Origin: Auricularia sp. M13
Lineage: Eukaryota > Basidiomycota > Agaricomycetes > Auriculariales > Auriculariaceae
DNA: 64,000 nt
Reading direction: 5' to 3'
NCBI GenBank assembly: GCA_037042915.1
Contig: CM073197.1
Location: forward strand, 2,046,001 to 2,110,000
A program made the translations under genes and the position numbers. This document shows positions 1-10,521 of the stretch, piece after piece. The stretch's first letter is position 1. Each line of letters begins with the position of its first letter. The notes beneath the pieces are model-generated. The model made no database searches. It had not been told where the DNA came from and saw only the letters and a list, made by a program, of their open reading frames with translations.

Positions 1-218
1 GGGGCGAATTCGCGTGAAAAATCGCGCACTAGCGATTGGCTCAACGCGTAGAGATGCCGGCCGCTCGCTCGAAAAAACGCACCCTCATCACCCCAGCGCG
101 ATGAAAGAACTCTTCGAACCGCTTCGACACGCACAGAACGCCGCACTTTGTACGTCGGATCTACCAAACGAAGACGGAGTGCATGTATGCAAGTATCCAA
201 TGGCCACGGTCGTCCCAG

Positions 219-1269
219 CTACAGCAGCTTCAGCTTCCCCGTCACCTGGTTCACGAGTTTAACGGGCGCTGTAGAGTCAGGGATTTAGACTTCGCCTGAG
301 CGCCCGCAGCAAAGACCACCCACCAGGACCGATGCCCAGCACAGTCCGCGAGCCCGCGGCGATCTGCGTCCGCCCTCTGTTCTGATGAGTGCATGCTGCG
401 CCCGAGCACGGCATAATCTACGTACGCGTCTTGTATCGAACGCGCGCACACGTTGAGACTTTGCGCGACTGCCTGCAGGGTGAGCAGTTCATCTTCTGAT
501 GAGCATTGCAACGCTATTTTCGCTTGTCTGGTGTGGACAGTGGAGGGTCCTTGTGTGTCAATGGCTGTGGGAGCGTCGGATATTCGGACGCACCCCGTTC
601 GCTCCCAGTGTCGTAAAAGCTGCGATATATCAAGGTCATGCGGCTCGATGGCGAGAGGGTACTCGCCTGTGGATTGGTTTTGAGCAGGGTCTTGTAGCAT
701 GCCAAAGTCGCGTGGCTGTCGCATGGCCGGTCAGCCTGCTGGATTGCGCGGGATCGCAAAGTCGCGAAATTCATCCGCAACTGAAACTCACCCGCATCTA
801 GGCGCGTGCGCGTCGGTAATCAGTGCCCCGAACAGCAGCAACGTACTATCGCGCGCAACGCACTGCGCGGCGATTTTGCCTTTTGTCATGCCCAGATCGG
901 TGCGCACCACGAGCACCTGCGTACGGCAGCCCAAGGTCAGCGGATCGTCGAAGCCAGCCACCAGTGACTCAACCATTTTGCATTCCTCAAAGGCGCCGGC
1001 CTGCACCTTGTCCAGCCCCTCCCCGCCGGCCTCGGACTCGCTGTCCTCGCCATCATCGCTCGTATTCGCGTCTTCTGGCGCACCCTGGCTCGTAGATCCC
1101 CGCGTTATGGGCAGTGTCGACCCGACGCCTATCCAGTACCCTACGGCGAGGGACGTAATGGCCACAGCCAGATAGGTCGCAGTGCTGGATGCTGGGAATC
1201 ATCGCAAGATAAGCGTAAACTAACACGTAACTGTGCGAAAATCTTGGACGCACCCTGGGTGGCCGCCAT
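219..1269 (-). CDS. PTH2: Peptidyl-tRNA hydrolase 2 (Pth2 family)
   Basis: Releases tRNA from peptidyl-tRNAs that drop off the ribosome. The N-terminus has a hydrophobic stretch (LAVAITSLAVGYWIGVG), as expected for a membrane-anchored eukaryotic Pth2. An acidic linker follows, then the catalytic domain with KMVLVVRTDLGMTKGKIAAQ, SHATLACYK, LLRHWERTGQAKIAL, RSIQDAGRTQIAAGS, GIGPAPV and the C-terminus VNQVTGKLKLL. Eight exons rebuild a 190-residue protein: 1269-1254, 1191-974, 916-860, 717-667, 619-594, 527-426, 376-324 and 268-219. The start is the ATG of the short first exon (MAATQ), because no ATG is in frame in exon 2. Two introns are odd. The one at 666-620 fits only as GC-AG. The join between AAQC and SHAT (859-718) is not a plain GT-AG intron if the conserved residues are kept. 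Family assignment is firm; those two junctions are inferred from family conservation. Confidence 0.9.
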
Positions 1270-1831
1270 TCGGGATGTCGGCGTTTGGGTCCGAGGGAGG
1301 GCGCGTGAGCAGCATCAGTCGGAGTTCAACTCGCGTTGCCCAGTGGCGAACGGTCTGCACATCTCGCCGGATGCCCGTTCCCGCGCTCCGTCGCTCACCT
1401 GGTCTGGACACGCCCGTCCTCGAGTCATGAAGGCCGTCTGGTTTTTACCTCTCACCTGCTCGGATCGCGGGTCGCCTGCCCCGGCTCACCTCACGACAGC
1501 TGGCGAACGCCCAAGATAAAAGGGACCAACACCCTCACGAACTGTCTCATCAGCATACCACTCCTCCCTGCTGCCCATGTCCCCCTCACGCTTTATGATT
1601 TCTCGCCTCTTCTCAGCCTTTGCTCTGCGTTCACGCTCTCCGGGTCCGACGACGACGTCAAATGTCCACGATTCCCTCCCCACGTCTTACGAAAAGTGCG
1701 TTCTCGCTGGCTCGCTGCTGTACTATTCTTTCTCACGTCCAGCATCCTCAGAGACGCCGATTCCGCTCCTAACACCCCCGTTTATGAAAAGGGCGAGACT
1801 TCGCCGACGGGCACACTGACGGCGTTCAACG
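1270..1831. other. Divergent intergenic region, PTH2 / MFS transporter
   Basis: This 560-bp stretch separates the PTH2 start codon from the first supportable ATG of the transporter. Open frames exist on the + strand from about 1577, including a frame that reads toward the transporter. They are interrupted by stops before 1832, so a 5' exon of the transporter may lie here. I could not fix it. No other gene was recognised. Confidence 0.4.
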
Positions 1832-4185
1832 ATGTTCTCGGTATTCGATTCCCTGCCCTATGTCGACGCTCAGCGCTCCGGCACGGCGAGCACCGTGATC
1901 AGCCGCCTACCATCGAAACACGATGCGCCGACGACGCTCTCCGCGGAGGCGCCGGCGATTCCTCGGGCGAAGGCCAGACTCTGGTGTTCGTTTCTGGTTT
2001 ACGTCTGCATCGGCTGGGGCGACGGAGGTGAGCTCTCCCGCCTATATCCCAGTTCCAAGTGACTGACTGATTATGCACCCACAGCGACTGGCACGGTTCT
2101 ACCCTGTATGTGCGAGTGCGCATCGGTGGATCCTGTGGCTAAACATTGACCGCAGATTTCCAATCCGACTTTAACCTAAGTTATACAACAACTTCTGTTA
2201 TCTTCTTGGCCAGTGCTGTTGGGTACGTAACATCACGTTGGCGTGGCCTGAGGACACCGATCTGACAATGCCGATTTAGTATTATTACTGGTACTTTCAC
2301 CTTCGAAATCGCGACGAAACTTCTCGGACAAGTGGACGCCGCGCAGCGGAGCTACTTCCCACCAATCCTCACTCCTTCGCGCTGGCTGGGTGCCAGGAAG
2401 GATCAGAACGCAGCACCCACTTCCTTCTTCTCGGAATCTCGTGGTCGCTGCACGCTGCTATGTGTATCGATCGTCCTCCACGGCGTTTTCTACGCCATGA
2501 TGGGTACCAAGAATGGCTATGTCTGCCTCCTGATGGCGTTCATTATCTCTGGCGTTGCTCGTGCATGGATGTTCGGTACGGAGCTGCACTCGACGAGTCG
2601 GCAATGGTTACTCACTCATTTGCCAGGCATTCTCAATAACTATGTCACCATTCTCCCCGGAAAGCCTCTAGGCCAGCTTCACGGCGCCTGGGGTCAGTTC
2701 ATTCATCCTTCTCCCACTATTTGGATCTGATCTGTGCCACCCGTAGGCCTTGGCGGCTTCGCGTCCCCCCTCATCTGCCAGGCCATCATCAGTAGCGGCA
2801 TCGGCTGGAACATTTTCTACTACGCTTCTCTCGCATGGTCTCTGCTCGCCGTCACTGCATCTGTCCTCATTTTCTGGCCTACCGCCGAGGAACGCGCGGA
2901 AGAGGCAGGATCTCTTGCGCCGTCGCTCGAGAGTGGCCTGGAAGCGTCGCTTACCACTTCCCATTCTTCTAATAGTGCGGCACCAGTGTCCTGATGCTCT
3001 TCCTTCTAACCGCTCTCCAGCTTTATTGATCTGCCTCAAGACGCCTTTGATTTGGGCTTTCTCTGTATTTTTATTCATATACTCTGGAAGGTGTGTCTGT
3101 TGTCTGCCCTCCTGTGTTCATGTTACTGAGCCCTTCTGCAGTGAAACGTCCGCCAACGGCTTTGTAAGAACATTAAATCGTCAGGAACCCAACCTGACCT
3201 ACTTTCCAGATCGTTTCCTATCTTCTTCACGAGCGCGTAAGTATATAGCGCTTTAGGCGTTTCCGGATTACTGAATCGACTCATACACACAGAACGCGAA
3301 CCCCAAAGTTGTTGGCTACTTTGCAGGAGGTGCGCGACTCGTACTAAGTGACATGGCCTCGCGAACTGATCGGACGACAGTATTCTGGGCCGGGTTCACC
3401 ATCGCGCGCGTTACGATGGGCATTATTGCACCCAAGTATGCCGCCAATGCTATCTCCCATAGTCAGAGAATTTATCTACGCTTAGACGGTCTTACCGCAC
3501 TGTCAAGTATATGGAACACGGGCTCATGTGAGTTCACTTTCCTCGCATTCCGACCAGCAGTTAATTTTCACGTAGTTGTGAGCTTGATACTTGCATTGTC
3601 GCCCACCAACTACGTTGACAGAAGCTCATTTCTGCAGTGAGCGCTTTGAGTTTCAACCTGTGCATCTGGCTCGTCGACTCGCTTCCGGCGAATGTGGTCT
3701 TCGTAGGCTTCGTAGGATTTTCTGTCGGTGCGTCGATCCAGCTTGACACTCGGGCGCGACATTGAACGACGATGCGCTTCAGGTCCCATGTTTCCGACAA
3801 CAGTGTATCTTGTAACATTCCTGCTTCCGAAGGAACTCCACATGGTCGGGATTTCGCTTCTGTACGTGGTCTTCCTGAACCCACGAGACCCTTCCTCTGA
3901 AGCTAGGCTATCCTCAGCTCGGCCGCTGCATCCGCTGGAAGCGGTACGTTTGAAGCTGTAGGCAGAGAACGACAGGCTCATCTTTGCTCAGCTGTGCTAC
4001 CTTTCGTTTCTGGCGTCATCTCCAACCAACCTAAAATCGGATTAGACGTCCTCCCCAAGATGCTCGTCGCGGAGGGCTGCGTCCTACTTGTACTTTGGTA
4101 CTTCTTCCCTTCGACTCCACGCACAAATATCGAGTCGACAACGACGACGACAACAACCGAGACGACCAACACGCTTTCGAAGTAA
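1832..4185 (+). CDS. MFS transporter, Bsc6 / fucose-permease-like (FHS) family
   Basis: Predicted polytopic plasma-membrane transporter; substrate unknown. Spliced segments follow the order of fungal Bsc6-like proteins: LWCSFLVYVCIGWGDGATG (helix 1), then YFQSDFNLSYTTTSVIFL, GTFTFEIATKLLG, HGVFYAMMGTKNGY and GAWGLGGFASPLICQ. These are followed by SGSETSANGFIVSYLLHER, VVGYFAGG, a cytoplasmic loop, GPMFPTTVYLVTFLLPKELH and FPFVSGVISNQPKIGLDVL. The tail after the last helix is a Thr-rich run encoded by an ACG/ACA-type repeat before the stop at 4185. At least eight short GT-AG introns are needed, for example 2948-3036 region and 3078-3127. The start at 1832 is the first ATG in frame with helix 1; an upstream exon is possible. 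Around 2590-2690 the frame is open but does not resemble the family, so an intron or local change may be missed there. Confidence 0.8.
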
Positions 4186-4658
4186 ACTAAGGATAAGGGT
4201 AATTAGGGGATCTCTAGAGGTTACGACATGGGTTTCAATGGGGCCAACGTTGGGTTGGACGGGGTTTCACGGGTGCTACGGAATACATAGGCATCGTGGT
4301 ATTGCAATAGTATGAAGCGCGACGACCCGTTCAGTTCACTCGTAGTCATGCCCTGAGTACTTGACAAGACTTCCAGTCGCACTTCAGGCCCGCGTCCGTG
4401 GCGATACGCGAAATCTCCACGCAATAGATGAAATATGCAATGACATTGTGGTACACGATGCTGCAGCGATGAGCTAGCCGGAGGATAGATGTGCGCGATG
4501 ACTGGTGAGACAGCAAGCAAGAAGATGCAAAACCTGAGCGGATAGATACAAGATAGCGAGAGATCCGACATTTATGATGAGAGGCTGGACGAAGAGCCAT
4601 AGTCGTCTGCGCCGCGGAATTCAGACTCGAGGTTCAATCGAGATTGCTAAGGCTTGAA
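4186..4658. other. Convergent intergenic region
   Basis: About 470 bp between the stop codons of the MFS transporter (+) and Sgf11 (-). It probably holds both 3' UTRs and terminators. Small minus-strand frames are present (4221-4600), but none shows a recognisable motif or coding bias. Confidence 0.5.
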
Positions 4659-6119
4659 TTACATACCCGCAAGTGAAAGAGCTTGGTTGGACTGGGGCGC
4701 AGAGGGCCGTCTATTCACAGTCAAGGTGTTGGTAGAAGGTAGCGCCCATTGCTGCTGGTTGGACGATCCCGGAAGCGTCTTGGACGCTGTAGAAGTAGAA
4801 GTATTCGGCGGCTTTCTAACAGGTTTAGGACTCGGAGGTGGTGAATCCGACGACGCAGAATCAGGAGAAGAGTCGGTGGTACGCGATTGGGAGTAGGTCG
4901 TATGTGACGGCACAGGAGGTGGCCGTTGTTGCTGAAGCCTAGACGGCACTTTGACGTGGGACTGTTCCTTGGTCAGGTTCAAGCAGCATCCAACGAGGAG
5001 CATTACACACATGAGCTACGCCATTCAGAACTGAAGCATTGATTGAAGCTGCAGCTAATTATCAGGATGGCAATGTGAATGGTATAGGGACACGAACAAG
5101 ATGGAGGCAGTTTGGGCTGTGACTGCTGTTTCTTGAGCTTTTTTGTAGGCGGGCTGGAATTGTGTTCGGGGGACAGCGGCTGAAGAAAAGTCAGACATGG
5201 TATGCATGGACTAAGAACACTGACGCGTTTCGTGCCATTTGCCTGGGCTGACGGAGAGAAGGTAAGAATTATAGCTACAGCAATTCAACGCACACACCTT
5301 TCTTGTTCTTGGGCTTTGGCTTGCTTTTCGCGGGCGAAAGCTCTTCGTCCGATACTGCAAGTTCGGACCCTACGTAGGGAGATGTGGACCGACCATCTGA
5401 GCCCAGTCTAGAAAGATTATGGTCAGAATAGCGTGAATAACAGGTATTATACGCACTTGGCCTTCGCAACTGCATTTCTAGCGCCTCCACGTCGAGCACC
5501 CGCCAGCCCAAGGCAGCCACTCAGGTGCTGTGCGTAACGATTGGATGCAACCTTGGTCACGACAAGTCAGCCTGTGCCACGAAATGAGTGCTAGACACAC
5601 TGGATGCTTGCAGTTCACACATTCGAGCATGACATTGGGGTTGTTGAATTTGGTATCCTTGCCGTTCAACGCGCCAACACCATTGGCCACACCACCCGTG
5701 GCGCCGCCAGGTTTCGAAGGGCTGACGAGCGGAGTGTGTGCCCTGGAGCCCGTTCCATTTGCGCGTGCTGCAGAAGGTGGTACGTGCACTATGAAACGCG
5801 TGAGACGCCATTGAGCAATTGAACACAGGGCACGCGACATGTGCCAACCCACCCTGGCCACATCTGTTCATTGTGTAAGCAAACGTGCTTGAACACAGTA
5901 CTGAGATAGAGCTTACTTGGTATGGCATTGATCGCACACCTCTCGAGTGTGCGCAATCTCGTTGTGAGACTGAAGTGCAATGTCCATGACGACCTCGGAA
6001 AGCATCGCGTCGAATAATCGATTCGTCTGTCATCTTGAGTTGAGATCATTGCAGAGCAGCAGGTAACTAAAGGCACGTACGAAGGTGTTGAGCTGCTCTT
6101 CCCGTTTGGAGGACGACAT
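4659..6119 (-). CDS. SGF11: SAGA-associated factor 11 (Sgf11), DUB-module subunit
   Basis: Subunit of the SAGA histone H2B deubiquitinase module; family members carry a helix that binds the module and a small zinc finger that contacts the nucleosome. The first exon encodes MSSSKREEQLNTF (start ATG at 6119). The next gives the N-terminal helix LFDAMLSEVVMDIALQSHNE followed by CDQCHTK. A Gly/Ala/Pro-rich linker leads to the zinc finger CVNCKHPVASNRYAQHLSGC, interrupted by one intron (about 5590-5543). After it come basic residues (GARRGGARNAVAKAK), a Ser-rich part (GRSTSPYVGSE), Lys-rich PAKSKPKPKNKK, and a Ser/Pro-rich tail ending at 4659. Helix, finger and order match basidiomycete Sgf11. The last exon (4659-4990) has no conserved motif, and its joining is the least certain part. 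Confidence 0.82.
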
Positions 6120-6348
6120 GGTCGGTCACCAGCGGTGTACAACGAAGGCAAGAGAAGGCGCGGATCGTCTCCGCACCGTTTATCCGGCCCCGGACTTAAC
6201 GGCGGGCGTCTCTGGGCTTTCATCCCGCGCTCCCGGACAGCTGGACTGCACTTGGCACTGCCAGATCGAGAGCCGTAGCGTTCGAAATGTTTCAGTCGAT
6301 TGTACTGAAACGTCCAAAACAGCGCACGGGACAAGCACAAAGACATTA

Positions 6349-6733
6349 GACATGTCGGGATATCGCCGCACATCTCGGGATCAAAAATCGGATACAAAAA
6401 TCGGATGAATGAGGCTCTTCCCAATGAGTCACTCTGAAATGCTCACTGGGACCTCAATTGGACTTCAGCAACAAAGTTCATATTTGCATCGAAGCTTCGC
6501 CCCTCATGCTGAAGTCATATCCAGTGATTGCAGGCGGTCATTGCTCTATTGTAATTCATTAAAGCGAATTTGGAGAATGCATTCCTGTACAACGACAATT
6601 GCTTGCTGATTGACTTGACTTTGGCGGTCCTCAGGCCAATAGTAAACCTTGCACTGGAACAAACTGTTCGATTTTTGGATTCGATTTTTAATCCCGAGGT
6701 GTGATGTCATACCTCGGGAAATCCCATCATGTC
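6349..6733. mobile_element. MITE-like element with imperfect terminal inverted repeats
   Basis: The left end (6349-6404) starts GACATG and contains CTCGGGATCAAAAATCGGA. The reverse complement of the right end (6733-6668) starts GACATG and contains CTCGGGATTAAAAATCGAA. The two arms align over about 55 bp with small gaps, in inverted orientation, and enclose about 270 bp with no coding frame. Both outer flanks carry ATTA/TAAT, compatible with a TA-type target duplication. Inside the right arm lies a near-perfect palindrome (6693-6718, CCCGAGGT...ACCTCGGG). The structure suggests a non-autonomous DNA transposon. No transposase is visible, and no second copy was found in the window. Confidence 0.5.
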
Positions 6734-6922
6734 TAATATTGCCTGGTAAGATGTCAGATGAGGCTCTTCAGTCACTCTATTATCCAGAAGCTTCGTTGTC
6801 CGTCGTCACAAAGCGCGGAGAATTTCCTGATGTATGCAGGTCACCTCTATGGAACATGGCTTAGACAAGACGTTGGTAAGAGGGTGAAGAGCTGAGTCTG
6901 AAAGCGTTCCTTTCCGCGAGCC

Positions 6923-7429
6923 ATGGCGCCGCAAAAGCCGTCTTCCTCCACGACGGACGTGATCCTCCCCATGAAGGCCCATTACATGGAGGAGATAGTC
7001 CGACGCGAGAAGACATACGAGTTCCGAAGCTACCGCATCTGCGCTACCGTCTCGCGTGTCTGGTTCTACTGCAGCGCCCCAGTCTCCGGCATCACGTACA
7101 TTTGCGAGATAGACCCAGCGCGCACTCGAAAGGACGGAGACGTACCGCTGCCGGAGGATGGGCGCGGAAACCGCGAGTTCAACTCCCGTCACGCGGACTG
7201 GAAGGGTGTTGATTACGCGTATCGCATACGCAGTGTGCGCAAGCTGAAGCAGCCGCTGACGTTGACCGCCATGAAGGAGAAACATGGCTTCAAGCTCGCT
7301 CCGAGGGGCATGATGTATCTTCCGGCACCGATAGCCCTCGACGTACGGTGGCAAGACCAAGAGCTTCTGTGGGCCGACGTTGTCGATGCTGACATACGAC
7401 CAGTCAAACGACTGGAAACGCACAAATAG
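6923..7429 (+). CDS. ASCH/PUA-like domain protein (intact copy)
   Basis: A single-exon frame of 168 residues. It begins MAPQKPSSS and then shows the ASCH-type opening LPMKAHYMEEIVRREKTYEF with RSYRI. This is followed by VWFYCSAPVSGITYICEIDP, LPEDGRGNREFNSRHADWKG, YRIRSVRKL and PRGMMYLPAPIALDVRW. This pattern belongs to a conserved fungal family of unknown function related to RNA-binding ASCH/PUA folds. The C-terminus (DADIRPVKRLETHK) differs from the end of the downstream copy. The local duplication appears to have cut off the original tail, so this copy reads into duplicated 5' sequence and stops early. It keeps most of the recognisable domain and could still be functional. Confidence 0.65.
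   Translation: MAPQKPSSSTTDVILPMKAHYMEEIVRREKTYEFRSYRICATVSRVWFYCSAPVSGITYICEIDPARTRKDGDVPLPEDGRGNREFNSRHADWKGVDYAYRIRSVRKLKQPLTLTAMKEKHGFKLAPRGMMYLPAPIALDVRWQDQELLWADVVDADIRPVKRLETHK
7081..7244 (+). repeat. Direct repeat, unit 1 (perfect 164 bp)
   Basis: Identical base for base to 7511-7674. It covers the core of the ASCH-like domain (GITYICEIDP to RIRSVRK). The flanking parts of the two copies differ by insertions. Confidence 0.95.
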
Positions 7430-7993
7430 CAGTTCACCTGCTACCGCATCTGGTTTCCGGCTAAACGAGTCTCGCGTGAAAATATCTGGTTCTACAGCAA
7501 AGCGCCCGGCAGTCTCCGGCATCACGTACATTTGCGAGATAGACCCAGCGCGCACTCGAAAGGACGGAGACGTACCGCTGCCGGAGGATGGGCGCGGAAA
7601 CCGCGAGTTCAACTCCCGTCACGCGGACTGGAAGGGTGTTGATTACGCGTATCGCATACGCAGTGTGCGCAAGCAGACACGCATCTGACCCAGCGTCGAA
7701 TACAGCATCGTCAACATCGACGTTGACCGCCATGAAGGAGAAACATGGCTTCAAGCTCGCGAGCGCTCCGAGGGCCCGCCGATGGCATGTCATGTAATAC
7801 ACTCAATTCACATCTATATCTGTTCCTTCCGGCACCGATAGCCCTCGACGTACGGTGGCAAGACCAAGAGCTTCTGTGGGCCGACATTGTCGATGATGCT
7901 GTGGAAGCAGAGCCGACGGATAGCGCGGATCCTCGAACCCGGTGCAGGCGAGCCACCAACGAAGAGATCTACCACTGGATAGCGACTGAATAA
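7390..7993 (+). pseudogene. Partial tandem copy of the ASCH-like gene, frame-disrupted
   Basis: The copy begins at a shared GACATACGA and repeats the ASCH-like gene from just after its start to its 3' end. It is broken. Relative to the first copy there are extra bases at about 7452-7500 (with an in-frame TAA), 7675-7718 (with TGA) and 7761-7823. These place the parts in different frames. It ends with a longer tail (NEEIYHWIATE, stop at 7993), which is probably the original C-terminus of the gene. The insertions have no clean splice signals that would restore one frame, so I treat it as a pseudogene. Splicing into the upstream copy cannot be fully excluded. Confidence 0.6.
7511..7674 (+). repeat. 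Direct repeat, unit 2 (perfect 164 bp)
   Basis: Second copy of 7081-7244, offset by 430 bp. Shorter identical blocks continue on both sides, for example the block at 7259-7300 recurring at 7719-7760 and the block at 7320-7378 recurring at 7826-7884 with few changes. Confidence 0.95.
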
Positions 7994-8123
7994 ATCTCGT
8001 GGCAATTGCTATTGCGTGCTGGCTTATGTAGATAACGGTACAACGTAGGCTATGGAAAACGGGCAATGCAGAAGTAGCAGACTCGAGGTGTAGCAAATAG
8101 AGACATAGCATGAATGAAGCAGG

Positions 8124-10355
8124 TCAACGGCCAGCTGGCGTCGGCGTGCCAGGGAAGGGCTGCGCAGGATACCTTCTTAAGTGTGGCGGGAGGGTCACAG
8201 GCATACCGGGATAGGCTGGCCACCCGTTCTGTCCAGGTGTCCCGGCCTTGGCAGCATTGCCGGCAGCGCCCTGTGCACCATATGCGTAGAACTTCTGAGC
8301 GGCCTCCATGCTCATGGCCTTGTCCCTCGGCGGGGGAGCAAAAGGATACGGATAGTATCCTGGGTAGTACCCAGGGTATGCTGCGAACGGCTGACCAGGA
8401 GTGGGAGCAGCTGGCGTTCCCACAGAATTGGCAGACTGGTAGTTGGCATTCGGGTAGTACGGATGTGTCGGCGGCGGGAAGGGATAAGGCACGCCAGGAG
8501 GGAAGCGTTGTGCAGGAGTGGCGGGCGATGGAGCAGTAGATGAGGAAGCAACAGCAGCTTTCGTCGTAGTGCTCGTAGTGGTAGCTGTCGCCGTGCCTGC
8601 AACCTTGACCCGCACAGTATTATTGTCGCGAAGCGCCGACTGCCGGCCATCGGCAAGAGTGCCCTTGAAGCCAGCACTTGCCTCCAATGGCAGTGTGCGC
8701 TGTAATGCATGCAATATTTGCGGCGACGGGACAAGCGGTGACTGATCACTGTCCGGTATGCGAGGTCGTAAGGAAGCGAGTAGCGCCAGTGTATCCAGTA
8801 TGTGGTTCGCTGATACATCGATCAGAAATATATCGAAGACGAAAGACCAAGAAGTCGCACCTGTCATCCATTCATCGCTACCTTCTTCAACAGGTGCTCC
8901 ACCTTGCGACAGTCGCTGCAGCTGCATAACCTCGAGATCCGCGATAGCCCGAGCATTGCTCTGCAACAGCTCCGAGACAGTATGCTCGAGCTCCAAGTCT
9001 GCCATGATGTCGTTCGCAAGCATTGTCACGTCCTCTGTAGCTGTGGGTCCAGACGATGCCGTGGCAGCCGACAACGCGGGGTCAATGAGACTGCTCGACA
9101 TTGTCTGTTCCTCGTCTACTTGCATGGCGTCCTCGTCGGCCGATGTAGCAGCGCCAGTATTCTGTAGCAGCTCCTGAGCCTGGATCTGACGGGCGATCCT
9201 TCTTCGAGCACGCGCGTCATACAGCGCGCCGAGGGCGTCTCGACCCACTTCGGCGGCATCAGAGTCGAACGATGGGGCAAACGAGGCCCAGGGCCCGTAG
9301 TCGAGAAACGAGCCAGTGCGAAGAGTAGGTACGTTGATCCCTTGAGGTTGTTTGGCTTTGCGTTTGTCCTTCTTGGGGCCTGGCGCGTAACCGTCTAACG
9401 AGGGCACGTCTGCGTCCTCAAGCGGGTCTATGGCCGAGGGTAAAATGGAGACAAGCTCTGCCTCTCCGTGTTTGAGGGCCCTCGCCTCTCTGGCTGACAG
9501 ACGAGCCCGGGGATCGTCGGAGGAGAGTGGACTGGTCCACCACTCGCCGTTGGGCAGTTTCTGCATGAGAGCATACTTACGCTTCGCGGGCGGTAGGCTG
9601 ACGGGATGCTCTCCATCCTCAAACGCGGACGTTGAGCTGAGGTCGAGAGTATGCCGCGAAGCTTGCTCCAGTAGTGCCAGGGCCAGCGAGCAGAATTGCT
9701 TCTGCTCTTGTGCAACGCTTGAGTCGTGCGAACGCGCATGGGACGTGAGCGGAAGCAGCGGTTGTACAGCGTCCTACAGATGGGTGTCAAGACTGGAGGA
9801 TTAATGAAAGGCGATGCGTGTCCATACGCACTCTTAGCGCGCGCAGCGGGTGATTCTGCGCGTCGAGCAGCAGTTGCCGGAGTGAGAGAGTCGTCCTCGA
9901 CGATGAGGGGCCGTCGTTGACCGGCGGCGGGAAGGCGCGATCCAGCAGGCCCTGGCTGTCGATACTGGGGCGCAAGTCAGTAATCGGAGGCATCAGAATT
10001 ACGCCGCCATTATACAAAGGGCGAATGGCGGCTGACGATGCGCGACGCACGATTCGAGGACGTTGAGGATCTGGACGGCGTCCTGCGGCTGCAGCGGCGT
10101 GTCGGCGGCGCCCTTGAAAGTTGGCTCTGGCCGCGGGTGCTTGGCTGCAGGCTGGTCCTGGGCGTCGTCGTCGTTGTCGGTGTCGGCGAGCTCTGGGTCG
10201 ATGTCGGCGCTGGCGGCCGACGGCCGCTTCCGCTTTTTGGACGTGTGCGCCTTTTTCGAGCCCTTGAGCGCGGGCGCGGGATTCGAGCCGGCTTTGGCTG
10301 AGGCATTCTGGGTCTGGGACTGTTGCTGGGTTGAGCTGCGCGTTGCGCGGGCCAT
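8124..10355 (-). CDS. Conserved basidiomycete nuclear-type protein with Pro/Tyr-rich C-terminus
   Basis: Starts MARATRSSTQQQS (ATG at 10355) with a basic stretch SKKRKRP that could be a nuclear signal and an acidic run. An intron follows, joining NVLES to IDSQGLLDRAFPPP. Next come ALALLEQASRHT, KRKYALMQKLPNGEWWTSPL, ELVSILPSAI, VPSLDGYAPGPK, SFLDYGPWASFAPSFDSD and a charged helix rich in Arg and Gln. A 51-nt in-frame intron (about 8839-8889) lies before LDTLALLASLRPR. The last 150 residues are Pro/Tyr/Ala-rich (PGYYPGYYPYPFAPPP). I recognise the order as a conserved hypothetical protein of mushroom-forming fungi. The piece around LDYGPWASFAP is faintly like the region after the bromodomain in BRD7/9, but no bromodomain is present, so a chromatin role is only a guess. 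Confidence 0.65.
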
Positions 10356-10521
10356 CGGGGGCGTTCTCGGCGGGGTGGCGGGCGGGGAGCCGGTAAAATT
10401 CGAGTGCGCGCTGCTCTCTTCCTCTCGCAACTGCCTCTACACGGCGCGTCGCGGAAGTTTGGGTTGGTGCGAACGGGCAACTAAATGTCGGAGTCCGAAT
10501 CACTTTCTCCCGAAGGCCGAG

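Noticed and set aside
1-218. Frame at 14-262 as a gene
   Set aside because: It is read mostly opposite to the PTH2 3' region and has no motif.
4187-4211. Sequence resembling a homing-endonuclease or telomere word (ggataagggtaattagggg)
   Set aside because: Only a partial likeness to either; no repeat array and no endonuclease gene nearby.
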